A stretch of 64,000 nt of DNA from Wyeomyia smithii (GCF_029784165.1 NC_073694.1:162948342-163012341); one strand, 5' to 3'; counted from the first letter of the stretch, positions 1 to 12,118 are shown. Notes: a model not told the origin generated them from the letters alone. A program made the numbers and translations.

Positions 1-116
1 TAAATCATACCGCGCAGCCAATCACTACCTCTCTTCCCAAGCACAGTCGACACTAACGGATACAATCGATCTGACTTTGTTGTTATTGTTGTTGTCACTT
101 TCTGTTTCCGATGTTT
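1..116 (+). repeat. X module (array-edge repeat), truncated by window start
   Basis: These bases match the inner 116 bp of the 359-bp module seen whole at 33140-33498, 40116-40474 and 42602-42960, and inverted at 32353-32711. Each copy passes into satellite at the same base, just before ATGCTGCTGCTAGCGG. The outer end, including the putative terminal inverted repeat, lies before the window. No gene is supported in it. Confidence 0.85.
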
Positions 117-3100
117 ATGCTGCTGCTAGCGGAAAAAACCTTGCAAATATGCATCTTTTTGTTGGTGTTAATTTTACGACAGCGGCCGGCGCCCCATCAT
201 TCTGATTCCAAAACCGCACCAGTGACATGCGGACGCTAGGTGATAGCAGCTGAAAGGAGGAAATACAAAATAGTACCGGTCATCTCGTGCCGGTTTCACC
301 CGTAATGCTGGTGGCTTTAGTAGTAAATGGCTACTGCAAAACATTTAAATGGCTGGAATTCTGGACGGACTAACCAGGAAACTATAATCGGCAACTGGCA
401 CCTTTTGGTGCCTCTAAATTTTGTTACAGAAGCGGCAAATTGAATTTTCTGTTTTACCAAATGATGCTGCTAGCGGAAAAAACCTTGCAAAAATGCATGT
501 TTGTGTTGGTGTTAATATTATGACAGCGGCCGGCGCAGCTTTCAAGAAACATTTGTCTCTTCCATTCCATAATTTGCGTAGCCCATCCCACTTTTAATTT
601 ATCTGACGAAGCCTTGGTATAAAACGTACCGTTCGAACATTTCACCCCATCAGTTTCATTACTAAACCGTACCGGCTACATACGGACGCTATCTTGAAAG
701 AATTCTGGACGGACTGACCAAAAAAATGGATATATTCGGCACCTGGCCCCTTTTGGTGCCTCGAAATTTTGTTACAGAAGCGGCTAATTGAATTTTCTGT
801 TTTATTACGAAATGCTGCTGCTAGCGGAAAAAACCTTGCAAATATGCATCTTTTTGTTGGTGTTAATTTTACGACAGCGGCCGGCGCCCCATCATTCTGA
901 TTCCAAAACCGCACCAGTGACATGCGGACGCTAGGTGATAGCAGCTGAAAGGAGGAAATACAAAATAGTACCGGTCATCTCGTGCCGGTTTCACCCGTAA
1001 TGCTGGTGGCTTTAGTAGTAAATGGCTACTGCAAAACACTTAAATGGCTGGAATTCTGGACGGACTAACCAGGAAACTATGATCGGCAACTGGCACCTTT
1101 TGGTGCCTCTAAATTTTGTTACAGAAGCGGCAAATTGAATTTTCTGTTTTACCAAATGATGCTGCTAGCGGAAAAAACCTTGCAAAAATGCATGTTTGTG
1201 TTGGTGTTAATATTATGACAGCGGCCGGCGCAGCTTTCAAGAAACATTTGTCTCTTCCATTCCATAATTTGCGTAGCCCATCCCACTTTTAATTTATCTG
1301 ACGAAGCCTTGGTATAAAACGTACCGTTCGAACATTTCACCCCATCAGTTTCATTACTAAACCGTACCGGCTACATACGGACGCTATCTTGAAAGAATTC
1401 TGGACGGACTGACCAAAAAAATGGATATATTCGGCACCTGGCCCCTTTTGGTGCCTCGAAATTTTGTTACAGAAGCGGCTAATTGAATTTTCTGTTTTAT
1501 TACAAAATGCTGCTGCTAGCGGAAAAAACCTTGCAAATATGCATCTTTTTGTTGGTGTTAATTTTACGACAGCGGCCGGCGCCCCATCATTCTGATTCCA
1601 AAACCGCACCAGTGACATGCGGACGCTAGGTGATAGCAGCTGAAAGGAGGAAATACAAAACAGTACCGGTCATCTCGTGCCGGTTTCACCCGTAATGCTG
1701 GTGGCTTTAGTAGTAAATGGCTACTGCAAAACACTTAAATGGCTGGAATTCTGGACGGACTAACCAGGAAAATATAATCGGCAACTGGCACCTTTTGGTG
1801 CCTCTAAATTTTGTTACAGAAGCGGCAAATTGAATTTTCTGTTTTACCAAATGATGCTGCTAACGGAAAAAACCTTGCAAAAATGCATGTTTGTGTTGGT
1901 GTTAATATTATGACAGCGGCCGGCGCAGCTTTCAAGAAACATTTGTCTCTTCCATTCCATAATTTGCGTAGCCCATCCCACTTTTAATTTATCTGACGAA
2001 GCCTTGGTATAAAACGTACCGTTCGAACATTTCACCCCATCAGTTTCATTACTAAACCGTACCGGCTACATACGGACGCTATCTTGAAAGAATTCTGGAC
2101 GGACTGACCAAAAAAATGGATATATTCGGCACCTGGCCCCTTTTGGTGCCTCGAAATTTTGTTACAGAAGCGGCTAATTGAATTTTCTGTTTTGTTACGA
2201 AATGCTGCTGCTAGCGGAAAAAACCTTGCAAATATGCATCTTTTTGTTGGTGTTAATTTTACGACAGCGGCCGGCGCCCCATCATTCTGATTCCAAAACC
2301 GCACCAGTGACATGCGGACGCTAGGTGATAGCAGCTGAAAGGAGGAAATACAAAATAGTACCGGTCATCTCGTGCCGGTTTCACCCGTAATGCTGGTGGC
2401 TTTAGTAGTAAATGGCTACTGCAAAACACTTAAATGGCTGGAATTCTGGACGGACTAACCAGGAAACTATAATCGGCAACTGGCACCTTTTGGTGCCTCT
2501 AAATTTTGTTACAGAAGCGGCAAATTGAATTTTCTGTTTTACCAAATGATGCTGCTAGCGGAAAAAACCTTGCAAAAATGCATGTTTGTGTTGGTGTTAA
2601 TATTATGACAGCGGCCGGCGCAGCTTTCAAGAAACATTTGTCTCTTCCATTCCATAATTTGCGTAGCCCATCCCACTTTTAATTTATCTGACGAAGCCTT
2701 GGTATAAAACGTACCGTTCGAACATTTCACCCCATCAGTTTCATTACTAAACCGTACCGGCTACATACGGACGCTATCTTGAAAGAATTCTGGACGGACT
2801 GACCAAAAACATGGATATATTCGGCACCTGGCCCCTTTTGGTGCCTCGAAATTTTGTTACAGAAGCGGCTAATTGAATTTTCTGTTTTGTTACGAAATGC
2901 TGCTGCTAGCGGAAAAAACCTTGTAAATATGCATCTTTTTGTTGGTGTTAATTTTACGACAGCGGCCGGCGCCCCATCATTCTGATTCCAAAACCGCACC
3001 AGTGACATGCGGACGCTAGGTGATAGCAGCTGAAAGGAGGAAATACAAAATAGTACCGGTCATCTCGTGCCGGTTTCACCCGTAATGCTGGTGGCTTTAG

Positions 3101-3945
3101 TAGTAAATGGCTACTGCAAAACACTTAAATGGCTGGAATTCTGGACGGACTAACCAGGAAAATATAATCGGCAACTGGCACCTTTTGGTGCCTCTAAATT
3201 TTGTTACAGAAGCGGCAAATTGAATTTTCTGTTTTACCAAATGATGCTGCTAGCGGAAAAAACCTTGCAAAAATGCATGTTTGTGTTGGTGTTAATATTA
3301 TGACAGCGGCCGGCGCAGCTTTCAAGAAACATTTGTCTCTTCCATTCCATAATTTGCGTAGCCCATCCCACTTTTAATTTATCTGACGAAGCCTTGGTAT
3401 AAAACGTACCGTTCGAACATTTCACCCCATCAGTTTCATTACTAAACCGTACCGGCTACATACGGACGCTATCTTGAAAGAATTCTGGACGGACTGACCA
3501 AAAAAATGGATATATTCGGCACCTGGCCCCTTTTGGTGCCTCGAAATTTTGTTACAGAAGCGGCTAATTGAATTTTCTGTTTTATTACAAAATGCTGCTG
3601 CTAGCGGAAAAAACCTTGCAAATATGCATCTTTTTGTTGGTGTTAATTTTACGACAGCGGCCGGCGCCCCATCATTCTGATTCCAAAACCGCACCAGTGA
3701 CATGCGGACGCTAGGTGATAGCAGCTGAAAGGAGGAAATACAAAATAGTACCGGTCATCTCGTGCCGGTTTCACCCGTAATGCTGGTGGCTTTAGTAGTA
3801 AATGGCTACTGCAAAACACTTAAATGGCTGGAATTCTGGACGGACTAACCAGGAAACTATAATCGGCAACTGGCACCTTTTGGTGCCTCTAAATTTTGTT
3901 ACAGAAGCGGCTAATTGAATTTTCTGTTTTACCAAATGCTGCTGC
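117..3945 (+). repeat. 695-bp satellite array, about 5.5 units
   Basis: Tandem units recur every 695 bp; for example, ATTTCACCCCATCA lies at 639-652 and again 695 bp later at 1334-1347. Each unit is a dimer of two related half-monomers. Both halves contain GCTAGCGGAAAAAACCTTGC, GGTGTTAAT and GACAGCGGCCGGCGC, and both end in a variant of CCCCATCA followed by ACGGACGCT. They differ in length and in the stretch after CGGCGC. The units here are almost identical. Short open frames recur because the sequence is homogeneous, not because it codes. Confidence 0.95.
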
Positions 3946-4677
3946 TAGCGGAAAAAAACCTTGCAAAAATGCATGTTTGTGTTGGTGTTAATATTACGAC
4001 AGCGGCCGGCGCAGCTTTCAAGAAACATTTGTCTCTGCCATTTCATCATCTATGTAGCCCATCCCTCTTTCTATTTATCTGACGAAGCCTTGGTATAAAA
4101 CGTATCGTTCGAACATTTCACTCCATCAGTTTCATTATTAAACCGTACCGGATACATACGGACGCTCGGAGGAAAAACAAAATAGTACCGGTCATCTCGT
4201 GCCGGTTTGATCCGTGATGCTGGTGGCTACTGCAAAGTACTAAAATGGCTGGAATTCTGGACGGAAACCAGTAAACAAGAAATCGGCAACTGGCACCTTT
4301 TGGTGCCTCGCAGTTTTATAATAGAAGCGGTTAGTTGAATTTTATGTTTTACAATTGCTGTTGCTAGCGGAAAAAAAACCTTGCAAAAATGCATGTTCAT
4401 GTTGATGTTAATTTCACGACAGCGCTAGGTGTTAGCAGCTGAAAGGAGGAAAGACAAAATAGTACCGGTCATCTCGTGCCGGTTTCACCCGTTATGCTGG
4501 TGGCTGTTAGTAATAAATGGCTACTGCAAAATACTAAAATGGCTGGAATTCTGGACGAAAATAATCGGAAACTGGTACCTTTTGGAGCCTCGAAATTTTG
4601 TTACAGAAGTTTTGTAAAAGAAGCGTTGCAATTCCCTATACTATTTGCTTCAATGGAATATTTTTTTTTTTAAGAAT
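3946..4677 (+). repeat. Degenerate edge of the satellite array
   Basis: The satellite loses homogeneity here. Shortened and diverged half-monomers share GTACCGGTCATCTCGTGCCG and the GGCACCTTTTGGTGCC palindrome with the array but carry many substitutions and deletions. The block ends in a T-run before the E terminus. The same block occurs inverted at 16322-17110, so it belongs to a defined element edge rather than random decay. Confidence 0.85.
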
Positions 4678-4729
4678 ACGGTAGTCAACGTCATGCGGTC
4701 GTGTCTTGAATACCACCCTCCTACTTTTT
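4678..4729 (+). repeat. E terminus copy 1 with its conserved outer sequence
   Basis: ACGGTAGTCAACGTCA at 4678-4693 is the near-exact inverted complement of the outer end of the X module, TGACGTTGACTAACGT. It is followed by about 30 bp (ending CCACCCTCCTAC then T-run) conserved at 14027-14064, 16263-16305 and 35912-35946. Here the T-run fuses directly into the ORF2 of element A1. Calling it a transposon terminus is inference. Confidence 0.65.
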
Positions 4730-7236
4730 GGCTGCCGGATCACAACATCATCCGTCTCGATCGCACCAACTCCAGGGGGGGTGGTATAGCGATCATCGTT
4801 AGAAAAGGGATGAAATACAACATCTTGCCGCACATCCACACCGCCATCATCGAAGCCCTTAGTGTGGAGGTCAAATCAGCTACCGGGTTCATCCGGTTCA
4901 TCGTCGTCTACTGTCCTCGCCAGTGTAGTATCAGCAACGGTACAGCAATGCAGTTCAAGAACGACCTGGCAACCATCACCAGGACCAACTCCCGCTTCGT
5001 CGTTGGGGGAGACCTAAATGCTCGGCACGAGGCTTGGCGAAATTATCGGCAGAATCTGAAAGGTCGTCAACTCTTCGAACACTCGCAGCATGGGTTTTAT
5101 ACGGTGCAGTTTCCGGATGAGCCGACTTTCATCTCCCCAGCGGGGAACCCTTCAACCCTGGACTTCTTCCTGGCCAACATCGAGCTCTCCAAACCAGTGG
5201 CCCTCAACGATCTGAGCTAAGACCACCAACCTGTCGTTGCTGAGGTGGGGTTCGGTGTTGCTCCTGTCAGCTGTCTGCGGAAAGATTACCATCATGTCGA
5301 CTGGGAGCGCTTTGCTCGAATGGTGGACAACAACATCGACGAGGCGCCGCCGCTCGACAGCGTGGAAAACATCGACCAGGCGTTGGAGGGTCTCCAACGA
5401 GCCATAAACGTGGCCGACGAGGCGTGTGTGCGACGTGTTCCTGTGAGGGGTAAGTTCCTTGCTATTGATTCCCATACCCGGCTGCTAATTAGATTGCGGA
5501 ATGTGCGTAGACGCCAGTTCCAGAGGACCAGGGATCTGGACATTAGGCTCGAGGTGACCGATCTGAATAGGCAAATTGCTTCCAGGATGGTCTCACTCCG
5601 GAATGAAAATTTCGGACGCTTAGTCCAAAGTTTGGACGACCGCTCCAGGCCATTCTGGAAAGTAGCCAAAGTGCTGAAATCGCACCCCAAACCAGTTCCT
5701 CCCCTCAGGGTCGGAGAGAGGCTTCTTGTTGCACCGGTCGAGAGAGCAAATGCGGTAGGCAATCACATTGCCTCATCGCATTTGCTTGGCTCGACCATGG
5801 CTAGTCCAATGGAAGACCAGGTCGAGCAGTGCGTCCGCGACCTCGAAAACTTCCCCTGTACCGTTCCTCAAGAACATAAAATCACAGCAGAACAGGTTTG
5901 CTCAGCGCTGATGAGTACTAAGAACATGAAGGCCCCTGGGTTTGACGGGGTCTTCAATATGGTCTTAAAAAAGCTCAGCAACAGGGTTCACCTGTTGTTG
6001 AGCTCTATCTTCAACAGATGCTTGGAATTGCACTACTATCCAAGCATTTGGAAGATAGCCAAGATCATACCGATCCGCAAACCCGGGAAAGATCCGACGT
6101 TAGCATCAAGCTACCGTCCGATCAGCCTACTCTCATCGCTGGGTAAACTGTTTGAAAAACTGATCCTCAACCGCATGATGAAGGTGGCTGAGGAAAACAA
6201 CATCTTACTCCCGGAACAGTTTGGGTTTAGGAAGGGTCACTCCACCACGCACCAGCTGGTGCGGGTGATGAACAACATCAGAAGGGACAGGGCTGTATCC
6301 AAGTCCACAGCCATGGCATTGTTGGACGTCGAAAAGGCGTTTGACAATGTCTGGCATGACGGTCTGGTATACAAGCTCTGTGCCTTCAACTTTCCATCAT
6401 ATTTGACGAAAATCATCTGCAGCTACCTTCGGCAGAGGTCGTTCAGGGTATCGCTGAATGGTTGTTTATCAAATACTTTTTCCATCCCAGCAGGGGTCCC
6501 GCAGGGCAGTCTGCTGGGCCCTTTGCTATACAACATTTACACCTCCGACATTCCTTCCCTGGGAGATGGCTGCGTGCTCTTTCTGTTCGCAGATGACACT
6601 GCAATTGCCGTCAAGGGAAGAATGCCTCGTGAGATCACCAACAAACTTCAGCGATGCTTAGACGCCTTTGTCGAGTATGCTAACACCTGGAAAATCAAGA
6701 TCAACGCTTCCAAAACCCAGACAATAATGTTCCTTCATCGACAATCCCCCAAACTGAAGCCCCCTCCATCATGCGTTGTGGTTATGAACGGTACAGGGGT
6801 TGAGTGGTCTTCCGAAGTTACCTATCTTGGACTGCTATTCGACGAGAAACTTCTTTTCCGATCGCATGTGGAGAGGACACTGGTTAAGTGCTCAGCTTTG
6901 GTTCGGTCACTATACCCGCTAATTTGTCGCAGATCTCGCCTCTCAAGAACAAACAAACTGGCAGTCTACAAACAAATAATTGCCCCCGCGGTCTTTTACG
7001 CAGCTCCGGTGTGGGAGTCATGTGCACAAACTCACAGGAACAAAATACAGATTGCGCAAAACCGAATCTTACGGATGATCCTCGATTGTCCCTATGACAC
7101 CAGGATCACAGATCTCCACCAAGAAGCAGTTACTCCAAAAGTAGATGCCAGAATAACAGAAACCAAAACCAAATTTGTACATAAATGTCAGCATTCAGAA
7201 TACGCTTTAATAAGCGGTTTGTACATAGTAGGTTAA
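4730..7236 (+). pseudogene. A1 ORF2 fragment (endonuclease/reverse transcriptase) with internal stop
   Basis: Would encode the APE-type endonuclease and reverse transcriptase used for target-primed reverse transcription. About 45 N-terminal codons are missing. The remaining endonuclease has GGDLNARH, but TAA at 5218-5220 replaces the Ser codon of the S-D-H catalytic motif. The same frame stays open afterwards through the RT core (GVPQGSLLGPLLYN, FADDT) to the normal C terminus. Compared with A4 the body is otherwise essentially unchanged, so decay is recent. It cannot make a complete ORF2 protein unless the stop is read through. Confidence 0.9.
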
Positions 7237-7281
7237 GTTAGTTCTAAGCTGTAAATAGTAATTTTAAGCTGTAAAAAAAAA
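4730..7281 (+). mobile_element. Element A1: Jockey-clade retrotransposon, 5' truncated
   Basis: Lacks ORF1, the promoter and the start of ORF2; it begins inside the endonuclease region, joined to the E terminus at a shared TTTTT. It ends at the standard satellite target ATTTCACCCCATCA (7282-7295). Its 3' UTR stops early, after AAGCTGTAAA plus a short A-run, where A3-A5 continue for roughly 200 bp to an (AAC)n tail. It carries the nonsense codon shared with A2 and A3. Confidence 0.9.
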
Positions 7282-10200
7282 ATTTCACCCCATCAGTTTC
7301 ATTACTAAACCGTACCGGCTACATACGGACGCTATCTTGAAAGAATTCTGGACGGACTGACCAAAAAAATGGATATATTCGGCACCTGGCCCCTTTTGGT
7401 GCCTCGAAATTTTGTTACAGAAGCGGCTAATTGAATTTTCTGTTTTATTACAAAATGCTGCTGCTAGCGGAAAAAACCTTGCAAATATGCATCTTTTTGT
7501 TGGTGTTAATTTTACGACAGCGGCCGGCGCCCCATCATTCTGATTCCAAAACCGCACCAGTGACATGCGGACGCTAGGTGATAGCAGCTGAAAGGAGGAA
7601 ATACAAAATAGTACCGGTCATCTCGTGCCGGTTTCACCCGTAATGCTGGTGGCTTTAGTAGTAAATGGCTACTGCAAAACACTTAAATGGCTGGAATTCT
7701 GGACGGACTAACCAGGAAACTATAATCGGCAACTGGCACCTTTTGGTGCCTCTAAATTTTGTTACAGAAGCGGCAAATTGAATTTTCTGTTTTACCAAAT
7801 GATGCTGCTAGCGGAAAAAACCTTGCAAAAATGCATGTTTGTGTTGGTGTTAATATTATGACAGCGGCCGGCGCAGCTTTCAAGAAACATTTGTCTCTTC
7901 CATTCCATAATTTGCGTAGCCCATCCCACTTTTAATTTATCTGACGAAGCCTTGGTATAAAACGTACCGTTCGAACATTTCACCCCATCAGTTTCATTAC
8001 TAAACCGTACCGGCTACATACGGACGCTATCTTGAAAGAATTCTGGACGGACTGACCAAAAACATGGATATATTCGGCACCTGGCCCCTTTTGGTGCCTC
8101 GAAATTTTGTTACAGAAGCGGCTAATTGAATTTTCTGTTTTGTTACGAAATGCTGCTGCTAGCGGAAAAAACCTTGTAAATATGCATCTTTTTGTTGGTG
8201 TTAATTTTACGACAGCGGCCGGCGCCCCATCATTCTGATTCCAAAACCGCACCAGTGACATGCGGACGCTAGGTGATAGCAGCTGAAAGGAGGAAATACA
8301 AAATAGTACCGGTCATCTCGTGCCGGTTTCACCCGTAATGCTGGTGGCTTTAGTAGTAAATGGCTACTGCAAAACACTTAAATGGCTGGAATTCTGGACG
8401 GACTAACCAGGAAAATATAATCGGCAACTGGCACCTTTTGGTGCCTCTAAATTTTGTTACAGAAGCGGCAAATTGAATTTTCTGTTTTACCAAATGATGC
8501 TGCTAGCGGAAAAAACCTTGCAAAAATGCATGTTTGTGTTGGTGTTAATATTATGACAGCGGCCGGCGCAGCTTTCAAGAAACATTTGTCTCTTCCATTC
8601 CATAATTTGCGTAGCCCATCCCACTTTTAATTTATCTGACGAAGCCTTGGTATAAAACGTACCGTTCGAACATTTCACCCCATCAGTTTCATTACTAAAC
8701 CGTACCGGCTACATACGGACGCTATCTTGAAATAATTCTGGACGGACTGACCAAAAAAATGGATATATTCGGCACCTGGCCCCTTTTGGTGCCTCGAAAT
8801 TTTGTTACAGAAGCGGCTAATTGAATTTTCTGTTTTATTACAAAATGCTGCTGCTAGCGGAAAAAACCTTGCAAATATGCATCTTTTTGTTGGTGTTAAT
8901 TTTACGACAGCGGCCGGCGCCCCATCATTCTGATTCCAAAACCGCACCAGTGACATGCGGACGCTAGGTGATAGCAGCTGAAAGGAGGAAATACAAAATA
9001 GTACCGGTCATCTCGTGCCGGTTTCACCCGTAATGCTGGTGGCTTTAGTAGTAAATGGCTACTGCAAAACACTTAAATGGCTGGAATTCTGGACGGACTA
9101 ACCAGGAAACTATAATCGGCAACTGGCACCTTTTGGTGCCTCTAAATTTTGTTACAGAAGCGGCTAATTGAATTTTCTGTTTTACCAAATGCTGCTGCTA
9201 GCGGAAAAAACCTTGCAAAAATGCATGTTTGTGTTGGTGTTAATATTACGACAGCGGCCGGCGCAGCTTTCAAGAAACATTTGTCTCTGCCATTTCATCA
9301 TCTATGTAGCCCATCCCTCTTTCTATTTATCTGACGAAGCCTTGGTATAAAACGTATCGTTCGAACATTTCACTCCATCAGTTTCATTACTAAACCGTAC
9401 CGGCTACATACGGACGCTATCTTGAAAGAATTCTGGACGGACTGACCAAAAAAATGGATATATTCGGCACCTGGCCCCTTTTGGTGCCTCGAAATTTTGT
9501 TACAGAAGCGGCTAATTGAATTTTCTGTTTTATTACAAAATGCTGCTGCTAGCGGAAAAAACCTTGCAAATATGCATCTTTTTGTTGGTGTTAATTTTAC
9601 GACAGCGGCCGGCGCCCCATCATTCTGATTCCAAAACCGCACCAGTGACATGCGGACGCTAGGTGATAGCAGCTGAAAGGAGGAAATACAAAATAGTACC
9701 GGTCATCTCGTGCCGGTTTCACCCGTAATGCTGGTGGCTTTAGTAGTAAATGGCTACTGCAAAACACTTAAATGGCTGGAATTCTGGACGGACTAACCAG
9801 GAAACTATAATCGGCAACTGGCACCTTTTGGTGCCTCTAAATTTTGTTACAGAAGCGGCAAATTGAATTTTCTGTTTTACCAAATGATGCTGCTAGCGGA
9901 AAAAACCTTGCAAAAATGCATGTTTGTGTTGGTGTTAATATTATGACAGCGGCCGGCGCAGCTTTCAAGAAACATTTGTCTCTTCCATTCCATAATTTGC
10001 GTAGCCCATCCCACTTTTAATTTATCTGACGAAGCCTTGGTATAAAACGTACCGTTCGAACATTTCACCCCATCAGTTTCATTACTAAACCGTACCGGCT
10101 ACATACGGACGCTATCTTGAAAGAATTCTGGACGGACTGACCAAAAACATGGATATATTCGGCACCTGGCCCCTTTTGGTGCCTCGAAATTTTGTTACAG

Positions 10201-10770
10201 AAGCGGCTAATTGAATTTTCTGTTTTGTTACGAAATGCTGCTGCTAGCGGAAAAAACCTTGTAAATATGCATCTTTTTGTTGGTGTTAATTTTACGACAG
10301 CGGCCGGCGCCCCATCATTCTGATTCCAAAACCGCACCAGTGACATGCGGACGCTAGGTGATAGCAGCTGAAAGGAGGAAATACAAAATAGTACCGGTCA
10401 TCTCGTGCCGGTTTCACCCGTAATGCTGGTGGCTTTAGTAGTAAATGGCTACTGCAAAACACTTAAATGGCTGGAATTCTGGACGGACTAACCAGGAAAA
10501 TATAATCGGCAACTGGCACCTTTTGGTGCCTCTAAATTTTGTTACAGAAGCGGCAAATTGAATTTTCTGTTTTACCAAATGATGCTGCTAGCGGAAAAAA
10601 CCTTGCAAAAATGCATGTTTGTGTTGGTGTTAATATTATGACAGCGGCCGGCGCAGCTTTCAAGAAACATTTGTCTCTTCCATTCCATAATTTGCGTAGC
10701 CCATCCCACTTTTAATTTATCTGACGAAGCCTTGGTATAAAACGTACCGTTCGAACATTTCACCCCATCA
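7282..10770 (+). repeat. 695-bp satellite array, about 5 units
   Basis: Five tandem dimeric units with two alternating variants: one with AAAAACATGG and CCTTGTAAAT (7980, 10065 regions), the other with AAAAAAATGG and TTATTACAAAATGC (7285, 8675, 9370 regions). This gives a 1390-bp higher-order pattern. A divergent half-monomer lies at 9149-9365, followed by the CTCC form of the target at 9370. That site is the unoccupied counterpart of the element B insertion. A private change (AATAATTCTGG near 8730) is shared with the inverted arm near 28294. Confidence 0.93.
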
Positions 10771-10804
10771 TCATTCGCTCTCAGACTGTTGAGAAGTACA
10801 GTTC
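10771..10804 (+). promoter_or_regulatory. A2 internal Pol II promoter (Inr + DPE)
   Basis: The first element bases TCATTC fit the arthropod initiator TCAKTY, with A(+1) at 10773. AGTTC at 10800-10804 fits the downstream promoter element RGWYV at exactly +28 to +32. There is no TATA box, as in Jockey-type elements that carry their promoter downstream of the start site. Confidence 0.65.
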
Positions 10805-10879
10805 TATTTCTGAAAAGCCGGGTTAGTTAAAAATTTTATTCCGTTTTGTGCGACAGTTCGTCGCTTGCATCGCTGTGTG

Positions 10880-12118
10880 ATGTCAAAGAAAAAGAGAAGA
10901 GCAGGCTCGAGCCCTGCGAAACAAAACTCTGCTGCTGAAGTAGGCAGTAAAAAGAAGAAACCAGGCGGAAGCAGTTGCACTTCGAAAAGCGTGGCTGACT
11001 GCGACACGGTGACAAACGCTAGCGACGTTGGAGATTTTGGCGAGCCGACTGATGTTCCGGATTCTGCCAGCCCCAATACGGTGAAAGTGAAGCTTCCCCC
11101 GCTGGTAGTGAAAAACGTTCCTCTCAACAAGCTCATTAGCGACTTTGCATCGCTGGGCGTAGCAGCTGAATATAAGTTATGCGGCATCGGTACGAAGGTT
11201 ATGCTCCACACGAAGGTGGATTTTGAGAAGGCCACGAAGTTTTTGGAAAATTCTAAATCTGAGTTCTTCACCCACGACATTCCTGGGGAAAAGCCTTTCA
11301 AGGTGGTCATCAGAGGCTTGCCAGGTTTCGACCCCAAGCTGATCGGTGCCGAAATCAAGGATCGGTACAAATTGGCCCCAATTGCTGTCTATCCGATCAA
11401 ACGCAGAAATGAAAATGAAAGGAAATACCCGGACTGCCTCTTTCTGGTTCATTTCCCAAAAGGGACAGTTACACTGAGCGCTTTGCGAGCCATCCGCTCT
11501 TTGTTCTCCATTATCATCCGTTGGGAGCCCTATCGAGGAGGCCGCCGAGACGTTACGCAGTGTCAGAGGTGCCTCAACTTCGGTCACGGTACCCGAAACT
11601 GCAACATCAAACCGCGTTGCAACATTTGCGCCAAGGACCACTCTACATCGGATTGCCCTGTGGACGGTGCCGGTGCGGTACAGTTTAAGTGTGCTAACTG
11701 TGGCGGTGATCACCAGAGCTCTGATCGACAGTGCCCGAAAAGGGAGAGCTTCAAACATATCCGCAAGCAGGCGTCGTCAACCAACCAGCCGAGCAGGAAG
11801 AAAGACAAACCACCGGTCTTCAGGGCGGAAGATTTTCCTCCTCTGCGTTCATCCCAGCAAGCAGGGCACCCAAGTACGCGTACGCAACTTGACCTTCCAC
11901 ACTTACCATCCGGCGGGTCAGCCGGTCAACGGTCGCCTCCCCCCCCTGGCTACTGGCGTCCACCCACAACAACACCACCGAGCGCTGAGTCCGAGAAGTA
12001 CTCTGCGGATGAGCTGCTAGAAATTTTTAGCAGCATGACCAATGCCCTTCGTGCGTGTCGCAACAAGCCCGAGCAAATCCATGTGCTCGGTAAATTTATT
12101 ATCCAATATGGATCCTAA
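10880..12118 (+). CDS. A2 ORF1, Jockey-clade gag-like nucleic-acid-binding protein
   Basis: A 412-aa protein that would coat element RNA and form the ribonucleoprotein with ORF2. The first ATG is at 10880 (MSKKKRR); upstream in-frame codons lack an ATG. Order: Lys/Ser-rich N terminus, PPLVVKNVP segment, PRE_C2HC-like region (FFTHDIPGEKPFKVVIRGLP, about residues 120-140), then three zinc knuckles (CQRCLNFGHGTRNC, CNICAKDHSTSDC, CANCGGDHQSSDRQC), then a Pro/Ser-rich tail. The stop overlaps the ORF2 start by 11 nt. It is intact here, although its ORF2 partner is dead. Confidence 0.9.
   Translation: MSKKKRRAGSSPAKQNSAAEVGSKKKKPGGSSCTSKSVADCDTVTNASDVGDFGEPTDVPDSASPNTVKVKLPPLVVKNVPLNKLISDFASLGVAAEYKLCGIGTKVMLHTKVDFEKATKFLENSKSEFFTHDIPGEKPFKVVIRGLPGFDPKLIGAEIKDRYKLAPIAVYPIKRRNENERKYPDCLFLVHFPKGTVTLSALRAIRSLFSIIIRWEPYRGGRRDVTQCQRCLNFGHGTRNCNIKPRCNICAKDHSTSDCPVDGAGAVQFKCANCGGDHQSSDRQCPKRESFKHIRKQASSTNQPSRKKDKPPVFRAEDFPPLRSSQQAGHPSTRTQLDLPHLPSGGSAGQRSPPPPGYWRPPTTTPPSAESEKYSADELLEIFSSMTNALRACRNKPEQIHVLGKFIIQYGS

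Noticed and set aside
602..655. Hammerhead-like CTGACGAAGCC in each satellite unit
   Set aside because: The CUGANGA core and a short GCC/GGT pairing exist, but the required GAAA is replaced by ATAAAACG. At most a relic or chance match.
454..923. Recurring 63- and 93-codon open frames in every satellite unit
   Set aside because: They repeat because the satellite is homogeneous. The 63-codon frame lacks an ATG at its start (GTG), both cross half-monomer boundaries, and neither resembles a protein family.
117..3945. CRISPR array
   Set aside because: Repeats are 695 bp, contiguous and without spacers, in a eukaryotic context.
10804..11758. Long antisense frames (188, 193 codons) over ORF1 of family A
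   Set aside because: They are shadows of the real ORF1 on the other strand, repeated wherever ORF1 occurs, with no family resemblance.
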